Shown here: positions 19,546-31,362 of the stretch, piece after piece
Numbering within the stretch: the stretch's first letter is position 1
How the letters are laid out: each line of letters opens with the position of its first letter
Assembly (NCBI GenBank): GCA_963793335.1
Contig: CAWBZS010000022.1
Span: 59,734 to 123,733, forward strand
Direction: 5' to 3'
Length of the DNA stretch: 64,000 bases
From: Sva-07 sp963793335
GTDB taxonomy: Bacteria; Actinomycetota; Acidimicrobiia; Acidimicrobiales; Ilumatobacteraceae
The notes under the pieces: model-generated
Told to the model about the DNA's origin: nothing
The model's input: only the letters and a program-made list of their open reading frames with translations
Database searches by the model: none
Translations under genes and position numbers: made by a program

Positions 19546-20713
19546 TCACTTCGCTGCCAGCGCCGAACGCACCGCGTCGGCCTGATCGATGATCGCACGC
19601 ACGAGATGGCCGACGGTCGACGCCATGTCAGGGGTGACCGAGAGCCCGGTCGGCAGCACGACAACCCGCTCGCTCAGTTCCTCGGTCACGGCGAGCGACT
19701 GCGTCGGCGAACTCTCCGAGGCGTACGGCTCGCTTCGATGGCAGCCGGGCGTGAAGTACTTGCGAGCCCGCACGTTCTCGGCCCACAACGCTGCAACGAC
19801 GTGATCTCTGTCGATCCCGGCACTCCGGGAATCGATTTCGATCACGACGTACTGGAAGTTGTGCGCCACCTGATCGAGTGGTTCGACGAGATGGACACCG
19901 GGGATGTCGCAGAGTGCCTGACGGTACGCGTCGAGGTTCGCACGGTTGCGCTCGATGACCGTGTCCATGTTGTCGAGCGACGTGAGGCCCATCGCCGCGC
20001 ACACCTCCGTCATCTTGGCGTTGGTCCCGAGGTACTCGACGCTGTCGTAGCCGGCGAAGCCGAAGTTGCGAAGCAATCGAAGTCGATCCGCCAGATCCTC
20101 ATCGTCGGTGGTCACCGCTCCGCCCTCGAAGCTGTTGATGAACTTCGTGGCATGGAAGCTGAACACCTCCGCACGCCCGAAGCGGCCGACCATCATGTCC
20201 GAGCGGCCACAACCGAATGCGTGTGCTGCGTCGTAGAACACGTCGATTCCGTGCGATCGCGGCCAGTGCATCGAGGGCTTCCACATCGCACGCATTGCCC
20301 CAGAGATGCACGCCGAAGATTGCTGACGTGTGCTCGGTGATCGCCGATGCTGCAGCGGCTGGATCGATGGTGTGCGTCTGCCTGTCGACATCACAGAAGA
20401 CCGGACGCAGCCCCTGAAACCGGAGTGCATGCGCAGTGGCGATGAACGTATAGGAGGGAACAACGATCTCACCGCGGAGCTCTGCGGCTGCTGCCATGAG
20501 TTGCAGACCGAGTGTTCCGTTGGCGACAGCGACAGCGTGTGCTGCACCCGTGATCGAGCAGATCCGTTCCTCGAACTCCTTCACCAGCGGTCCGTCGTTC
20601 GTCAGCCAGTTCCGGTCGAGCATCGCCCCAATTCGCTCCATGAGCGAATCGCGGTCTCCGACGTTCGGTGCTCCCACATGGAGTGGGCTGGAAAACGCCG
20701 GTGCTACCACCAA
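19546..20713 (-). CDS. DegT/DnrJ/EryC1/StrS-type aminotransferase (one frameshift)
   Basis: PLP-dependent sugar aminotransferase of about 388 residues. Motifs in order: NDGPLVKEFEERI, the cofactor-phosphate region AVANGTLGLQL, VVPSYTFIATAHAL, VFYDAAHAFGC with the ring-stacking Asp, and FHATKFINSFEGGAV, whose Lys forms the Schiff base. The C-terminal part has NAKMTEVCAAMGL and VRARKYFTPGCH. The frame changes near 20255. Family members convert a keto-sugar nucleotide to an amino sugar. In this operon it could make an amino sugar that the neighbouring GT4 adds to the peptide product or to the glycan. The start ATG at 20713 is the first that keeps the family N-terminus. Confidence 0.8.
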
Positions 20714-20899
20714 CCGCTGCGAGGTCTTGGACCGACATTCGCCCGGTCTATCCCTTCATCGAGAGATCGGCAAGTCCCGCTCGGCAAACGCCCGCGGTGA
20801 GGGCCGGACGGATCGCATCGACGGCGCCATAGTGGTTGGGCTGGTCCGGAGATTCCGGCCTTGGATCCGACCAGCAATGCGAGCGACGACGATGACTCG

Positions 20900-22058
20900 T
20901 CAGGTCACCGACCTGCGAGTCCATCTCGAGGTCGACAATGCCTCCTGGTACAACGCTGCGAAGCTCCGGGCAACGGCGGCAGGAGTGAACAACCGGTCGA
21001 ATCGCCAACCGAGCGGCCGCCGTGCGACTCGAGTGATCGGAATCGAGTGCCTGCTCGATCGCTGCTGCGAACGCACGCGGATCATCCATGGCCACGAGCG
21101 CCGCTGCATGTTCACCGATCGCCTCGATGACGACCGGAAGGTCCGTTGCCACCACCGGGCATTCGAGCGCCATCGCCTCGAGGACCGCCCCGGGGAGCCC
21201 TTCGACTCGCGTCGGCACAGCGACCAGATCCGCGGCGACGATCAGATCAGGGACGTCGGTCCGGGAACCAAGAAACCGGACGACATCGCCGAGGCCGTGA
21301 CCGGCAACCTGGCCGGCCAGATGCTCACTCGCCCGCCCTGGTCGACCGGCGACCAGCACGGTGAGATCTCGCCCGGACTCGACGAGGATTGAGGCTGCGT
21401 CGACGAGTACATCGAGGCCCTTCTGATACTCCTGGCGTCCGACCGCGAGAACGACAGTCTGCTCGGGGCCGATCCCGAGCGAGGCCCGCACTTCGTCGCG
21501 CCGCGAATCGGAGGGCTCACCGAGAACATCACGCCGGCGGGCACGCGGGATCACCGAAATGCGCTCTCGGGGAAGACGCATCCGCATGCCGACATGTCGG
21601 CTGCGACCTGCTGCGACACAGCGTGAAACCGAACGACCAGGCGTTCCGTCAAGAAGTCGATGAACTGCGCCCCTCGCAGCTTCGCTCGGCTCACGGCAGG
21701 ATCGTCGAGTTGCGCTGCGCCATAGCTGCTGTTGGCGAACGTTCCGACGACCGGACGCCGGGTGGCCGTAGCGGCGAGACGACCGAGGATGTCGGCCTCC
21801 CACAAGCGTGGTATGAACCACGTCGGGATCGAGCCGACGCATCAGTTGCACGAGCCCCCACCATTGGCGAGTTCGTCCCCGGTCGAGTTCTACCGGGTGC
21901 AACGTGGCACCGGACGCGGCCAATGCGTCGGCGAGATTCCAGCGGGACTTCAGAAAGGCGACATGCAATTCGATGCCCTGTTCGCCGAACGCCGACGCCA
22001 TGTGTACCAACGATTGTTCGGCGCCGCCGTCGCTCAGACTGTCGATCACATAGAGCAC
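20900..22058 (-). CDS. glycosyltransferase family 4 (frameshifted)
   Basis: GT-B glycosyltransferase of about 385 residues. It starts MLYVIDSLSDGGAEQSLVHM, the acceptor-side GGAE loop. After a frame change near 21800 it reads WEADILGRLAATATRRPVVG, and after another near 21580 comes VVLAVGRQEYQKGLDVLVDA. The donor motif EGLPGAVLEAMALECPVVA has the complete E-x7-E. A third change near 21000 leads to the C-terminal LGWRFDRLFTPAAVARSFAA and a stop at 20900. The protein at 34898-36054 shares GRQEYQKG and most blocks, so the two are paralogues. It lies between the exporter and aminotransferase genes of the peptide-synthetase operon. Confidence 0.75.
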
Positions 22059-22147
22059 CCTGAAGGTGGCTCACTGCCGCCGGAAGTCCGTCGAGCGGCT
22101 GTGCGTGCATCGAGCGGATCATACGAGCCGGCGGAGCCAACAGATCG

Positions 22148-23925
22148 CTACGGCCTCAGCCCGGACAACTCGAGCGATCGCCGGAAGAACTCGTTCTCGA
22201 GGGCGAGATCGGCGGGTGACGCCATCGCCTTCAGTTCGCCGTCTTCGATGACCATGATTCGATCGCACGTGTCGAGTGTCGACAGGCGATGGGCGATGAT
22301 CACCACCGTGACATCACCCTTCAGCGCAGCGACGGTCTCGCGGATGAGTTGTTCGGAACTCACGTCGAGCGCCGAGGTGGGTTCGTCCATGATGAGGAGG
22401 CTCGGCTGGCCGACGAGCGCTCTCGCAATCGAGACGCGTTGGCGTTGACCGCCCGACAGGCGACCCCCTCTCGGGCCGACGATCGTCGCGAACCCGTCAG
22501 GCATGGCTTCCACGTCGCGTTCGACGTTGGCTCGCCGAGCCGCGTCTCGCACGGACGGTGAATCGATGTGCTGGCCGGAGGAACGTGATGTTCTCCTCGA
22601 TGGTTCCGGGCAGCAAGTTCGCGTCCTGTGCGACGAATGCGCTCAGTCGGGCCCACGACCGACGATCGATGTCCCGCAAATCGACCCCACCGACAGTCAC
22701 CGTTCCCGAGGAAGGGTTTCGGAGGCCGAGCAGCAACTGAATCAACGTCGACTTGCCGCCGCCCGAAGGCCCCACGATTCCGATCACCTCTCCCGGTTGG
22801 ATCGAGAACGAGACGTCCTTCAGGACCGGGACCCCAGCGTGGTACTCGTACGACACCGAGTCGGCGCAGATGGGGCCGACCGCGTCGATCGCCACGCCAC
22901 CGACCTCGGCAGCGTGTGCGCGGAAGTCGGCGATGGTGTCCTCGATCTCGTCGAGAAAGGGTGCTGCGTTCACGAGTGCGACCGCCGCCGTTTGAAGCGA
23001 CTGGCCGTATCCGAGCGACCTCAGCATCACCAGCATGACGGCCGCCGCACCGTCGACCGAGCCCGGACCGAGCGAGGACGCAAACGCCAAGCGCGGCAAT
23101 CAGCGCGACGTAGGCCATCGAGGTGTACAGCGGCGTCAGCATGCCCTGCGCGACTTCGGTCTTCGCACGCGCGTTGGCGTGAGCGGCAACGAGTCTGCCC
23201 ACCCGGCGGGCGAACTGGTCACGGACCCCGTACGCCTGCATCTCCATGCCCAACGCGCCGAGTTCCGTGACCGACGATGCGAAGTTCATCTGGGCGGTCT
23301 TCGCCACCCTCGACCGCTTCCGGATGAGTTTCCGAAGCGGCGCCAACACCAGAGCGAGCAACGAAACAATGGCGATCACCACCAGTGTCGCCTCCGGGTT
23401 GATCAGCAACGAGCCGATCATCAGTGCGGCGAGACTGCACCCACTGATGATCACCACGGTGAAGGACGATGCGGCCACCTTTGCGTTGTTCGCGAACCCG
23501 ACGATCAACTCATGGAAGCGCCCTTCCGGTTCGTCCTGCTGCGTTGCCCACGACGCACGGAGAAACGCATCCGCGAGGTCGCTACGAGCCTTGACGGTGA
23601 CCCGTGCGTTGAGCGAGACCCGGATTCGCATCGACAGCCAGAGCAGCGCGAACCTGACGGCGACCAGGGCGATGGCCAACACCAGTGCCTGGGTGAGGGA
23701 CATCGAGCGGTCGGCGATCACGCCGAACGAATCGTCGCCATCTGCGATGGCAAGCCCTGTGCGGGTGACGACCACGAGGAAGGTCGCTTCGATCACACCT
23801 CCGAGAAACGACGCCGCCGACAGCAGCGCCACGCGTCCAGGGTGAGGCCGCAGGATTCGCCAGACATGTGACCAGTGGCCCAGACGGCCATCCGCTTCGT
23901 CACTCCGGCTCGTCACGCTCGACAC
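22148..23925 (-). CDS. ABC exporter, fused membrane and ATPase domains (frameshifted)
   Basis: Half-size ABC exporter of about 590 residues. The N-terminal domain carries about six membrane helices (for example GRVALLSAASFLGGVIEATF and VVIISGCSLAALMIGSLLI). The ATPase domain has Walker A GIVGPSGGGKSTLIQLL near residue 388, signature LSGGQRQRVSIARAL near 490, Walker B LLIMDEPTSALD and the switch His in IIAHRLSTL. The frame changes near 23090 and 22560. Such exporters flip lipid-linked sugars or export peptides and lipopeptides. Placed directly after the peptide synthetase, thioesterase and lipoprotein genes, it is the best candidate to export the operon's product. The start GTG at 23925 is chosen because earlier codons are implausibly arginine-rich. 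Confidence 0.82.
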
Positions 23926-24027
23926 GCTAGCGCCGGGCCTGACGCGGGACGGCTTGCGCCTGACACGCCGAGACCGCACACCGGCAACCGGATCCGAAGC
24001 ACATGCGCTTCGTCGGATCGATCGCCA

Positions 24028-24702
24028 TCAACAATCGACCCGACTGTCCTCGGGCGAGGTGTCGTACAGCACCTTGACGTATGCGTCGCCGGAGACCCTT
24101 GCCCGTGCTGAACATGCTTGCAGCACCGTGTTGAACGGGCCATGGAACACGACATAGACGGCATTGCCGTTCGGCGTGCTGGGCAGCAGCGACGAACACG
24201 CGTACTCGGTTCGGGCGTAGTTGCTGCCCGGATGCGCCGCCAGCAGGTCTGACACGGCATATCGATATCGTGCCGGGTCGACGCGAGTTGCCGACGATCG
24301 TGACGAACTGCCCTCGACACTCCAATTCGGTGATCGGCACGCTCAGTCCGAGATCTCCGGCACCGATCGGTCAGCGACGATCGACGGCTCGGTCGCCGGT
24401 GCAGGCCTGGGGCAGCCGGCGGGCAACGGAAGTCGTCACCGCATCGGGATCGGGCACTGACACCGTCGTCGCAACCTCCGACTCGGGCGCGGGCACCGTG
24501 ACCGTCGGCGGAACCGCGTGTCGGGAGCGGGCACCGTGGCCGTCGGCGCGACGGCCACAGCGATTTCGGCATCGAATGCATTGCCGCCGGACGACGAGCC
24601 GACGGAGCAGGATCCGAACAGGAACGCTGCGGCGATCGAGGCGACGATGAGAGACGACGACGTGCGACCATCGGGTTGACCCCGTTCCGATCGCTGACGC
24701 AT
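24028..24702 (-). CDS. small secreted lipoprotein of unknown function (frameshifted)
   Basis: Starts at ATG 24702, sharing one base with the stop of the thioesterase gene (TGATG). Residues 14-33 form a lipoprotein signal, SLIVASIAAAFLFGSCSVG, with the lipobox Cys at FGSC. A Pro/Thr/Val-rich spacer follows (VAPTATVPAP and similar). After frame changes near 24520 and 24290 comes a globular C-terminal part containing SDLLAAHPGSNYARTEYACS, VYVVFHGPFNTVLQACSAR and YVKVLYDTSPEDSRVDC. The last part has four cysteines, possibly disulfide-bonded outside the cell. I do not recognise the family. Its place between synthetase/thioesterase and exporter suggests a role at the membrane in handling or binding the product. 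Confidence 0.6.
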
Positions 24703-25649
24703 CAGGAGACCAAGCGGTTCACGTCCGGCTGCATGTCGATGGCGCTGGCCACTGCGGCGGCGCATTCGCCGACCACTTCGGCCTTCAGCACCGAGAAGTG
24801 CCCACCCGGAAGCGGATACGTCCGAATCGGCCCGGCAAGCATCTTGCTCCAACCAAGGCAACTGTCGTTGTGAGCCCGCTGGACCGACTCCTGTGTGGTG
24901 AGGATCGCCGCGGGAAGATCGAGTCGAACCGGTTCGTGTGTGAGGTAGCTGATCCAGATCGCCCGTTGACGGAAGGGCATGTTCGGTTCCTTCACGCCAC
25001 CGCCGAGGCGCTGCTCCCTCCGGCGCCTGAGGGATCGCCGCGCCCGAGTCAGAACAACCTTGGGTGCTCGCATCGCGGCGCGTCCGAGTTCGCGTGCCTG
25101 ATCCGCCGGGTCGCGGTACTCCTCGGCTGTCGCAACAACTCGCCGAGCTGCCGCAAGAATCAGTCCCGGACGCGCCCGCTCCTTCGGGCGGGGTATGGAC
25201 GCGTCGAGCAGCACCACCTGCCCGACCCGATTGCCCGAACGCTGCAGTCGGTCAGCGACTTCGAGTGCCACGACGCCTCCGAACGAGAACCCGCCGATCA
25301 AGACACGCTCGGCGTCGACGTGGAGCTGAGCGCTGTCCACGACACGGTCCGCCCAGGCCGCAACCGATCGCGGGAAATCGTCTGCCGTCATCTCGATTCC
25401 GAGACTCACCAGTGGCTGCTCGGTGCCGAGGGCCTCCGCCAAGCGGCGGTGCCCGGAGAGTTCGTTCGTCCACGTGCGGATGAGTACCAGCGGCGTTCGA
25501 TCCCCCGTCATGTGGAACCCGACGACCGGCAGTGCATCGAGCGCCACCCAATCTCGGTCGTCACTCGCTGAGACGCGAAGCATGGCGTAAGCGTACTCAC
25601 TCACCGGGGCGGCGTGGCTCCCGCCCAGGGCGATCGCGCCCACAACCAT
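24702..25649 (-). CDS. stand-alone thioesterase (type II, alpha/beta hydrolase)
   Basis: An intact protein of 315 residues with an alpha/beta-hydrolase fold related to peptide-synthetase thioesterases. The nucleophile elbow is LIGGFSFGGVVALEVADRL, with Ser in GFSFG and an acidic residue in VVLLDAS. The C-terminal His is in YPLPGGHFSVLKAE. Type II thioesterases clear mis-primed carrier domains; some release products instead. It follows the synthetase with a gap of about 42 bases (or 108 if translation starts at the next ATG at 25583). Its last base is shared with the start of the lipoprotein gene. Both links support joint expression. Confidence 0.75.
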   Translation of the reverse strand: MVVGAIALGGSHAAPVSEYAYAMLRVSASDDRDWVALDALPVVGFHMTGDRTPLVLIRTWTNELSGHRRLAEALGTEQPLVSLGIEMTADDFPRSVAAWADRVVDSAQLHVDAERVLIGGFSFGGVVALEVADRLQRSGNRVGQVVLLDASIPRPKERARPGLILAAARRVVATAEEYRDPADQARELGRAAMRAPKVVLTRARRSLRRRREQRLGGGVKEPNMPFRQRAIWISYLTHEPVRLDLPAAILTTQESVQRAHNDSCLGWSKMLAGPIRTYPLPGGHFSVLKAEVVGECAAAVASAIDMQPDVNRLVS

Positions 25650-25691
25650 GTCGAGGGTGGCGCGCTCCGGCTGGTCGCCGACAGCAAACGG

Positions 25692-28600
25692 TCAGCGTTG
25701 GCCCGGACCCAGTTCTCGCAGGCGGTCAGCAAGCACGGTTCCGATGATCTCGCCGCGAGCACCAAGAAGTATGTCGACATGCCCCCCGTCGAGTTCGACA
25801 ACATCCAATGGTCCCCGCAGAATCGTGCTCCACCCGAGGTCGGAGTGTCCACTGATTCGACGGCGCTGCGCCGAGGTGAACAGAAGCGCAGGTGTGTCCA
25901 GCGGGTCGGTCGCGGTGTACTTGGTGGCCGCCGCCTTCTTTGCAGTCTTCATTCGGGTCGAGCGCCAGTATCGCGAGATCCTTGACCAAGGATGGGCCGG
26001 GCTCCTTGCGAACCTCCACGCCCGCGATTCGTGTGGCGACGACCCTTCGCCAGCGGACGCTTCCATCGGGCACGAGGAGTCGGCGGTGCAGGGCGTGCTC
26101 CCGGTGGCCAAGAGTCCACGATTACCAGAAGTGTTGGGTTCGAGCCGCTCTGCCGCAGCTGTCGCACCAGTTCGAGGGCGACGAGCCCACCGAAGGAGTT
26201 GCCGCCGACGACGATTCGGCCGTCGATCGAGAGCGACCTCACCGCTTCCGCTGTGGATCGCAGCGATTGATTCCATGCGCCTCGGCGTGCGTTCACCTCG
26301 ACCGAGCCCCGGTGTCTCCAGCCCCACCAGCCTCGTTTCGGGCCCGAGGTGACTTCTGAGCCTGTGCAGGATGACAGCCGGCCCGGGTGTGCACCACACG
26401 ACCGTCGGCGAACCCGCGAGTCCGGCTGAGAGCTCGACCACCGTCTGAGGCGTTTGCCCATTCGGTATCGCCGACGCCTGCATCGATCGTCCGGGCCAGC
26501 GACTCGATGGTCGGGGCGTCGAAGACGGTGCTGGCGGGAAGGTCGAGCCGGAACTCGTCCTCGATCTGCACGAACAGCTCGACGGCGCTCAACGACTGGC
26601 CACCGATCGAGAAGAAGTCGTCGTCGACGGAGAGTGCGTGCACGCCGGGAACCAGCGCCCTCCATCGTTCCTCCAGCCAGCGCTCGGTGGGAGTGGTGGG
26701 AGGCCGAGCCGGTGCCATCGGGGCATCGCCCAACGACGACAATGCGGCGCGATCGAGCTTGCCCGTCGACGTCCGCGGAAGATCGTCGAGCACCCGCAGG
26801 TACGTCGGGATGTGCGTCGGCGGCAGCGCCCCGGCCAGAGCGACCCTGAGCGACGAGGGATCGAAGTCGGACACGCTCGGCCCGACCACCGCAGCACAGA
26901 GAACGTCGTCGGCGACATGGACTGCAGCGTCGGTGACATCGGGTAGTGATCGAAGCGCCACCTCGATCTCCATCGGATCGATGCGAACCCCGCGCACCTT
27001 GAGCTGCCTGTCGGCGCGCCCGAGCACCGTCAGGCGACCGTCGGCGTCGAATCGACCGCGATCACCCGTGCGGTACCAGGTCCTGATCTGTCCATCGAGA
27101 TCGCGTTCGACGAGCCGATCGTGCGTGTCCCGATCGAGATACCCGCTCATCACCCCGACGCCAGCGACCCAGATCTCCCCGACACAGCCCGGAGGGCTCG
27201 GCGGACCCGACGACGACACCACCTCCACCCGGACACCGTCGATCGGCGATCCCACCGTGACCGACTCTCCTGCGACGACCTCGCCGGCGGTGGCGTCGGC
27301 ACTGACCTCGGTCGAACCGTAGATGTTGATGAGGCGAGCACCGGGAACCAGCTTCAGCCACTCCTCGGCCACGTCGCTCGGGAGCGGCTCGCCGCTGGTG
27401 ACCACGGTCTGGAGCGAAGTGAGCTGCTCACCGCTTCGAAGACCCACCGACAGCATGCGCATGAGGGTGGGGACGACGAGGAGGCGCGTGACGCCGGCCT
27501 GCTCGATCACGGTGGCGAACCGGCGCGGATCGCGAACGGTCTCGTCGTCGATGATCACGAGGGGCTGTCCGGCGAGGAGCGGTTCGAAGATCTCCGCTGC
27601 ATGATCGGCGAAGACGAGCGGGGCTCGGTGCGCTGCCGGGCCGGTGACGGGCATGAACCGTCGCCCCCAACGCAGCCGGTTCACCAGTCCCACCATCGAA
27701 CCCGGGACCAGCTTGGGCTCGCCACTCGAGCCGCTGGTACTCAGGATCCAGGCGATCGATGGCGTCCGATCGACCTGCCAGTCGGCGGCGTCGGCGCCGA
27801 CCGCCGACGGATCGATCACGGGAGTGTTCCAGCCATCGCGCTCCGACACGACCACCGCAAGATCACAGCGTTCGGCCACCGCCCGGTCACGTTCGCTCGG
27901 ACCCGAATGGTCGAAGGTGACGTAGGGCGCCCCGACGCGCCACGCCCCGATCATGGCTGCGATCGCATCGACGCCTCGCGGGAGGGCGATACCCGCAGGC
28001 CGGGACTCGCATGCTCCGTGCGCGTCGAATGCCGCAGCGAACGCGCGCGACCGGGCGACCAGCTCGGCGCGGCTGACCGTGCGATCGTTCTCGACGATTG
28101 CGACCGCAAGCGGGTCTTCGGTAGCCAGACCGTCGAGCGCTGCAACCAGGTCGACGTCGTCGGGTTCGCCGTCATTCGCGTCGTGCCCGACTTGGGCAAG
28201 GTGCGCCTGCTCGTGCTCCGAGCGGACGTCGATCGCAGCGAGGTCCGAGGCGATGGCGACGCCGTCGAGCACTCGTGCAACACGCGCCGCGTACTGACGT
28301 CCCTGGACATCGTCGATGGCCATCCGATCGTGCTCGACCACGATCTCGAGGTGATCGTCGCAGTCGATGAAGTCGACCGCGATGTCGAAGCGTGCGGCGG
28401 ACGGTCGCGCATCGATGTCCTCCACGGCGAAGTCGGGTGCGTCACTGTCATCGAGTAGCGGTGGTCGGAGCTGACACATCGTGCCGGCCAGCGGACGGGT
28501 GCTCGTCGACCGGTGCAGGGATGCGATCTCCACGAGTTCGTCGAAGGGGACGTCGCCGTGGGCGAGCGCGTCCGCCACGGCACGGTGCGACTCACCGAGC

Positions 28601-31240
28601 AGCCCCTCGACGGAGTCGACACCGCCGAGACGGACCCGCACGGGCACGGTCTCGATGTACATCCCGACCGTGGTGTCGTCGTTGGGACGTCGGTTGGTCA
28701 CCGGCACGGCGATCACCACGTCGTCCTGAGCACCGATGCGGCGCAGCGTCTCGGCATGCGCGGCCAGGAGAAGCGAGAACAGGGTCACACCGCGGCTGAC
28801 GGGCGAGTTCGCGGAGGTCGTCGAGCACGGGGCCCGGCACGCTCGCCACCGACCGCTCCACCCCCGGAACCACCGGCTGCTCGGGGGCGGGAAGCTCGGG
28901 AGACGGCCCGAGATCGCCGAGTTCGGTTCTCCAGAACTCGGTGCTGGCAGCTCGCCGCCGGACCGGTCGTGGAAGCTCCTCGTCGACCGGCGGGAGTTCG
29001 CGACCCTCCAACAGTTGGACGAGGTCGCGTCGCAGAACCTGCCGAGACGGCCCGTCGACGAGCGCGTGGTGGACGGCCAACACGACGACGACGTCGTCGG
29101 TGTCGGTGTCGGTGACCTGACCGATGGCGACGTTCAGCGACGTGAGCCCGAGGTCGATGGGCTGGTCCATGATCTCCGTCACGAAGGCGGCCACCTGGTC
29201 CTCCGCAACGTCGCGTCGGGCGATGCTGTGGGTGGCGGCGCCAACTGTTGCTCGAACCTCCCCGTCCTCGATGGCGATGTGCGTCCGCAGCGCCGGGTGG
29301 CGCTCGACGAGGCGCTCGATGGCGTCCTCGATCGCGCTGCGGCCGCCGGGAACGCCGCGCAGCCTGATCGCCAGGCCCACGTTGTAGGCCGACGAGGTGG
29401 GCTCGATCTGCTGCATCGTCCAGAGGCGCTTCGCGGCGCTCGACAGCGACCCTGGCGTGAGTGGTTCCAGGGCCCCGAGGCTGCGCTCTGCACGGATCGC
29501 GTCGGCCAGCGATGCCGGCGACGAGGCTCGGCCGAGCAGCATCCCGGCAGGGATCGACACGCCGAATGTCTCCTCGATGGCGATGGCTGCCGCCAGCGCC
29601 GACAGGCTGTCGCCCCCGATTGCCACGAAGTCGTCGTCGGGACCCACAGCCGCGAGCCCGAGGACGGACTCCAACACGGCAGCGGTCGCGGCCACCAGCG
29701 GGTCGGAGATCGGTGCGGCCACTGCGCTGGAAGGCGCAGCCGCCATTCCCAGTCCGAGCTTCTCGGCGAGCCCGATTCGAGCGGGCTTGCCGGTGGCTCC
29801 CTTCGGGAGTTCCTCGACCACGACGAGCCGACGGGGGATCTTGTGATCCGACAGACGTGAACGCAGCCGATCGAGCACCGCCGCCTCGTCGAAGCCATCC
29901 GGATCGACCGGGACCACGACGGCGGCGACGTCCTCGCCGAGCGTGGGATGCGGCAGTGCGAAGGCCAACGCCTCGGCCACGTCAGGATCGGCGAGCAGCG
30001 CTTCGTCGATCTCCCGCGGAGCGATCTTCTCGCCGGCACGGTTGATCAACTCCTTCAGCCGCCCCGTCAGTGTGACGACACCGTCGGTGTCGATCGTGCC
30101 CTGGTCGCCGGTGCGGAACCAGTCGCCGAAGAACGCATCCTCGTTCGCTTCCAACGGCGACAGGTATCCGCCCATCACGCTGTCACCACGGATGACGAGC
30201 TCGCCGACCATGCCCGACTCGAGGTGGTTTCCGTCACCGTCGACCACCGAGACCTCGGGGCCTGCCGCGATCCCGACGGACCCCGGGCGACGGTCGCCGG
30301 GAGGGAGCTGGTTGGATGCCATCTGGTGGGCCGCCTCGGTCATGCCGTACGCCTCGATGACGGGCACGCCGAACTGCTGCTCCAGGCGGTTCATGACCGA
30401 GGGCGGCAGTGATGACGACGACGAGCGGATGAACCGCAGGTCAGATCGCGACGCCCCGTCCGGATCGGCACCGGCCGCACCGAGCACCGCCTGGTGGATG
30501 GTCGGCACGGCGGAGTACCAGTTGCAGCCCAACCGCGTGACGACGTCGAAGAACGACCGGGGATCGAAACCAGCGGTACAGACCACGGACGCGCCGGCAT
30601 GGAGCGATGCCAGCAGGCAGGCGACGAGGCCGTGGATGTGGAACAGCGGCATCACGTTCGCGCAGCGATCGGAGGCATCGAGCCGCAGCGTCGACTGGAT
30701 GCTCCGGGCGCTGGCCAACAGGTTCGAATGCGTCAACGGCACCTGTTTCGGACGACTCGTCGTGCCGCTGGTGTGCAGGATCAGGGCGATGTCGTCCCCG
30801 TCACGCTCGCCCATGGGCGCCGCCGTTGTTTCCGAAACAAGCGGCTCGACCTGGAGATCCAAGATCGGGATCCCGAGACGCTCAGCGGCAGCCCGGACAC
30901 CCGGCGCCGTGTCCCCCTCCACCACCACGAGCCCGGCGTCCAGGTCGGTCAGGTAGAAGTCGGCTTCCGCCTCGGTGTACTTGGGATTCAGCGGAGCGCA
31001 GACCGCACTGGCCGCAACGCCGACGAAGGTGGTCGCCATCGCGACGCCGTTCGGGAGCGCCACCGCGATCCGGTCACCGCCGGACAGACCCAACTGCGCC
31101 ATGCGAGTTGCCCAGGAGGCGACCGTTCCGAGGAGGTCGGCCCGAGTGGTGATCGATCCCGCCGGGTCGAGAAGTGCTGGCACTTCGGAGTCTTCGTCAG
31201 CGCGCCGCTGGATGAGTTGACCGATCGTTGCACACTCCAC
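25692..31240 (-). CDS. two-module nonribosomal peptide synthetase A-PCP-C-A-PCP-TE (frameshifted)
   Basis: About 1850 residues once frame changes near 28790, 26440, 26150 and 25990 are joined. Domain order: adenylation 1 (residues 1-500; HTSGTTSRPKQVP, AYGMTEAAHQM, catalytic Lys in LPKGATGKPARI); carrier 1 (IGGDSL near 541); condensation (HHALVDG near 728); adenylation 2 (STSGSSGEPKLVP near 1171, NIYGSTEVSA near 1310, Lys in RTSTGKLD); carrier 2 (IGGQSL near 1546); thioesterase (VGGNSFGG near 1680, His in DGGHVD near 1817). The first adenylation domain resembles acyl-CoA/acyl-AMP ligases (LTHSNLLASARSIQ), so it may load a carboxylic or fatty acid rather than an amino acid. The expected product is a two-unit amide. 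The start is GTG at 31240. It heads a seven-gene minus-strand run. Confidence 0.82.
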
Positions 31241-31362
31241 GACGGCAAAGCTTATGCGAGACCTCGTGACCGAACTCGACACGTATTCGGGGCTTGTTCT
31301 CCTCCGCAGGCGATCGGACCCGAAGGGGCGAGGCCAGCGTGACCTACCTCCTCTACCATTAA

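Noticed and set aside
27121..28458. Long open frame on the plus strand opposite the second adenylation domain
   Set aside because: It is antisense to clear adenylation motifs, has no recognisable domain, and arises from the GC-rich third positions of the real gene.
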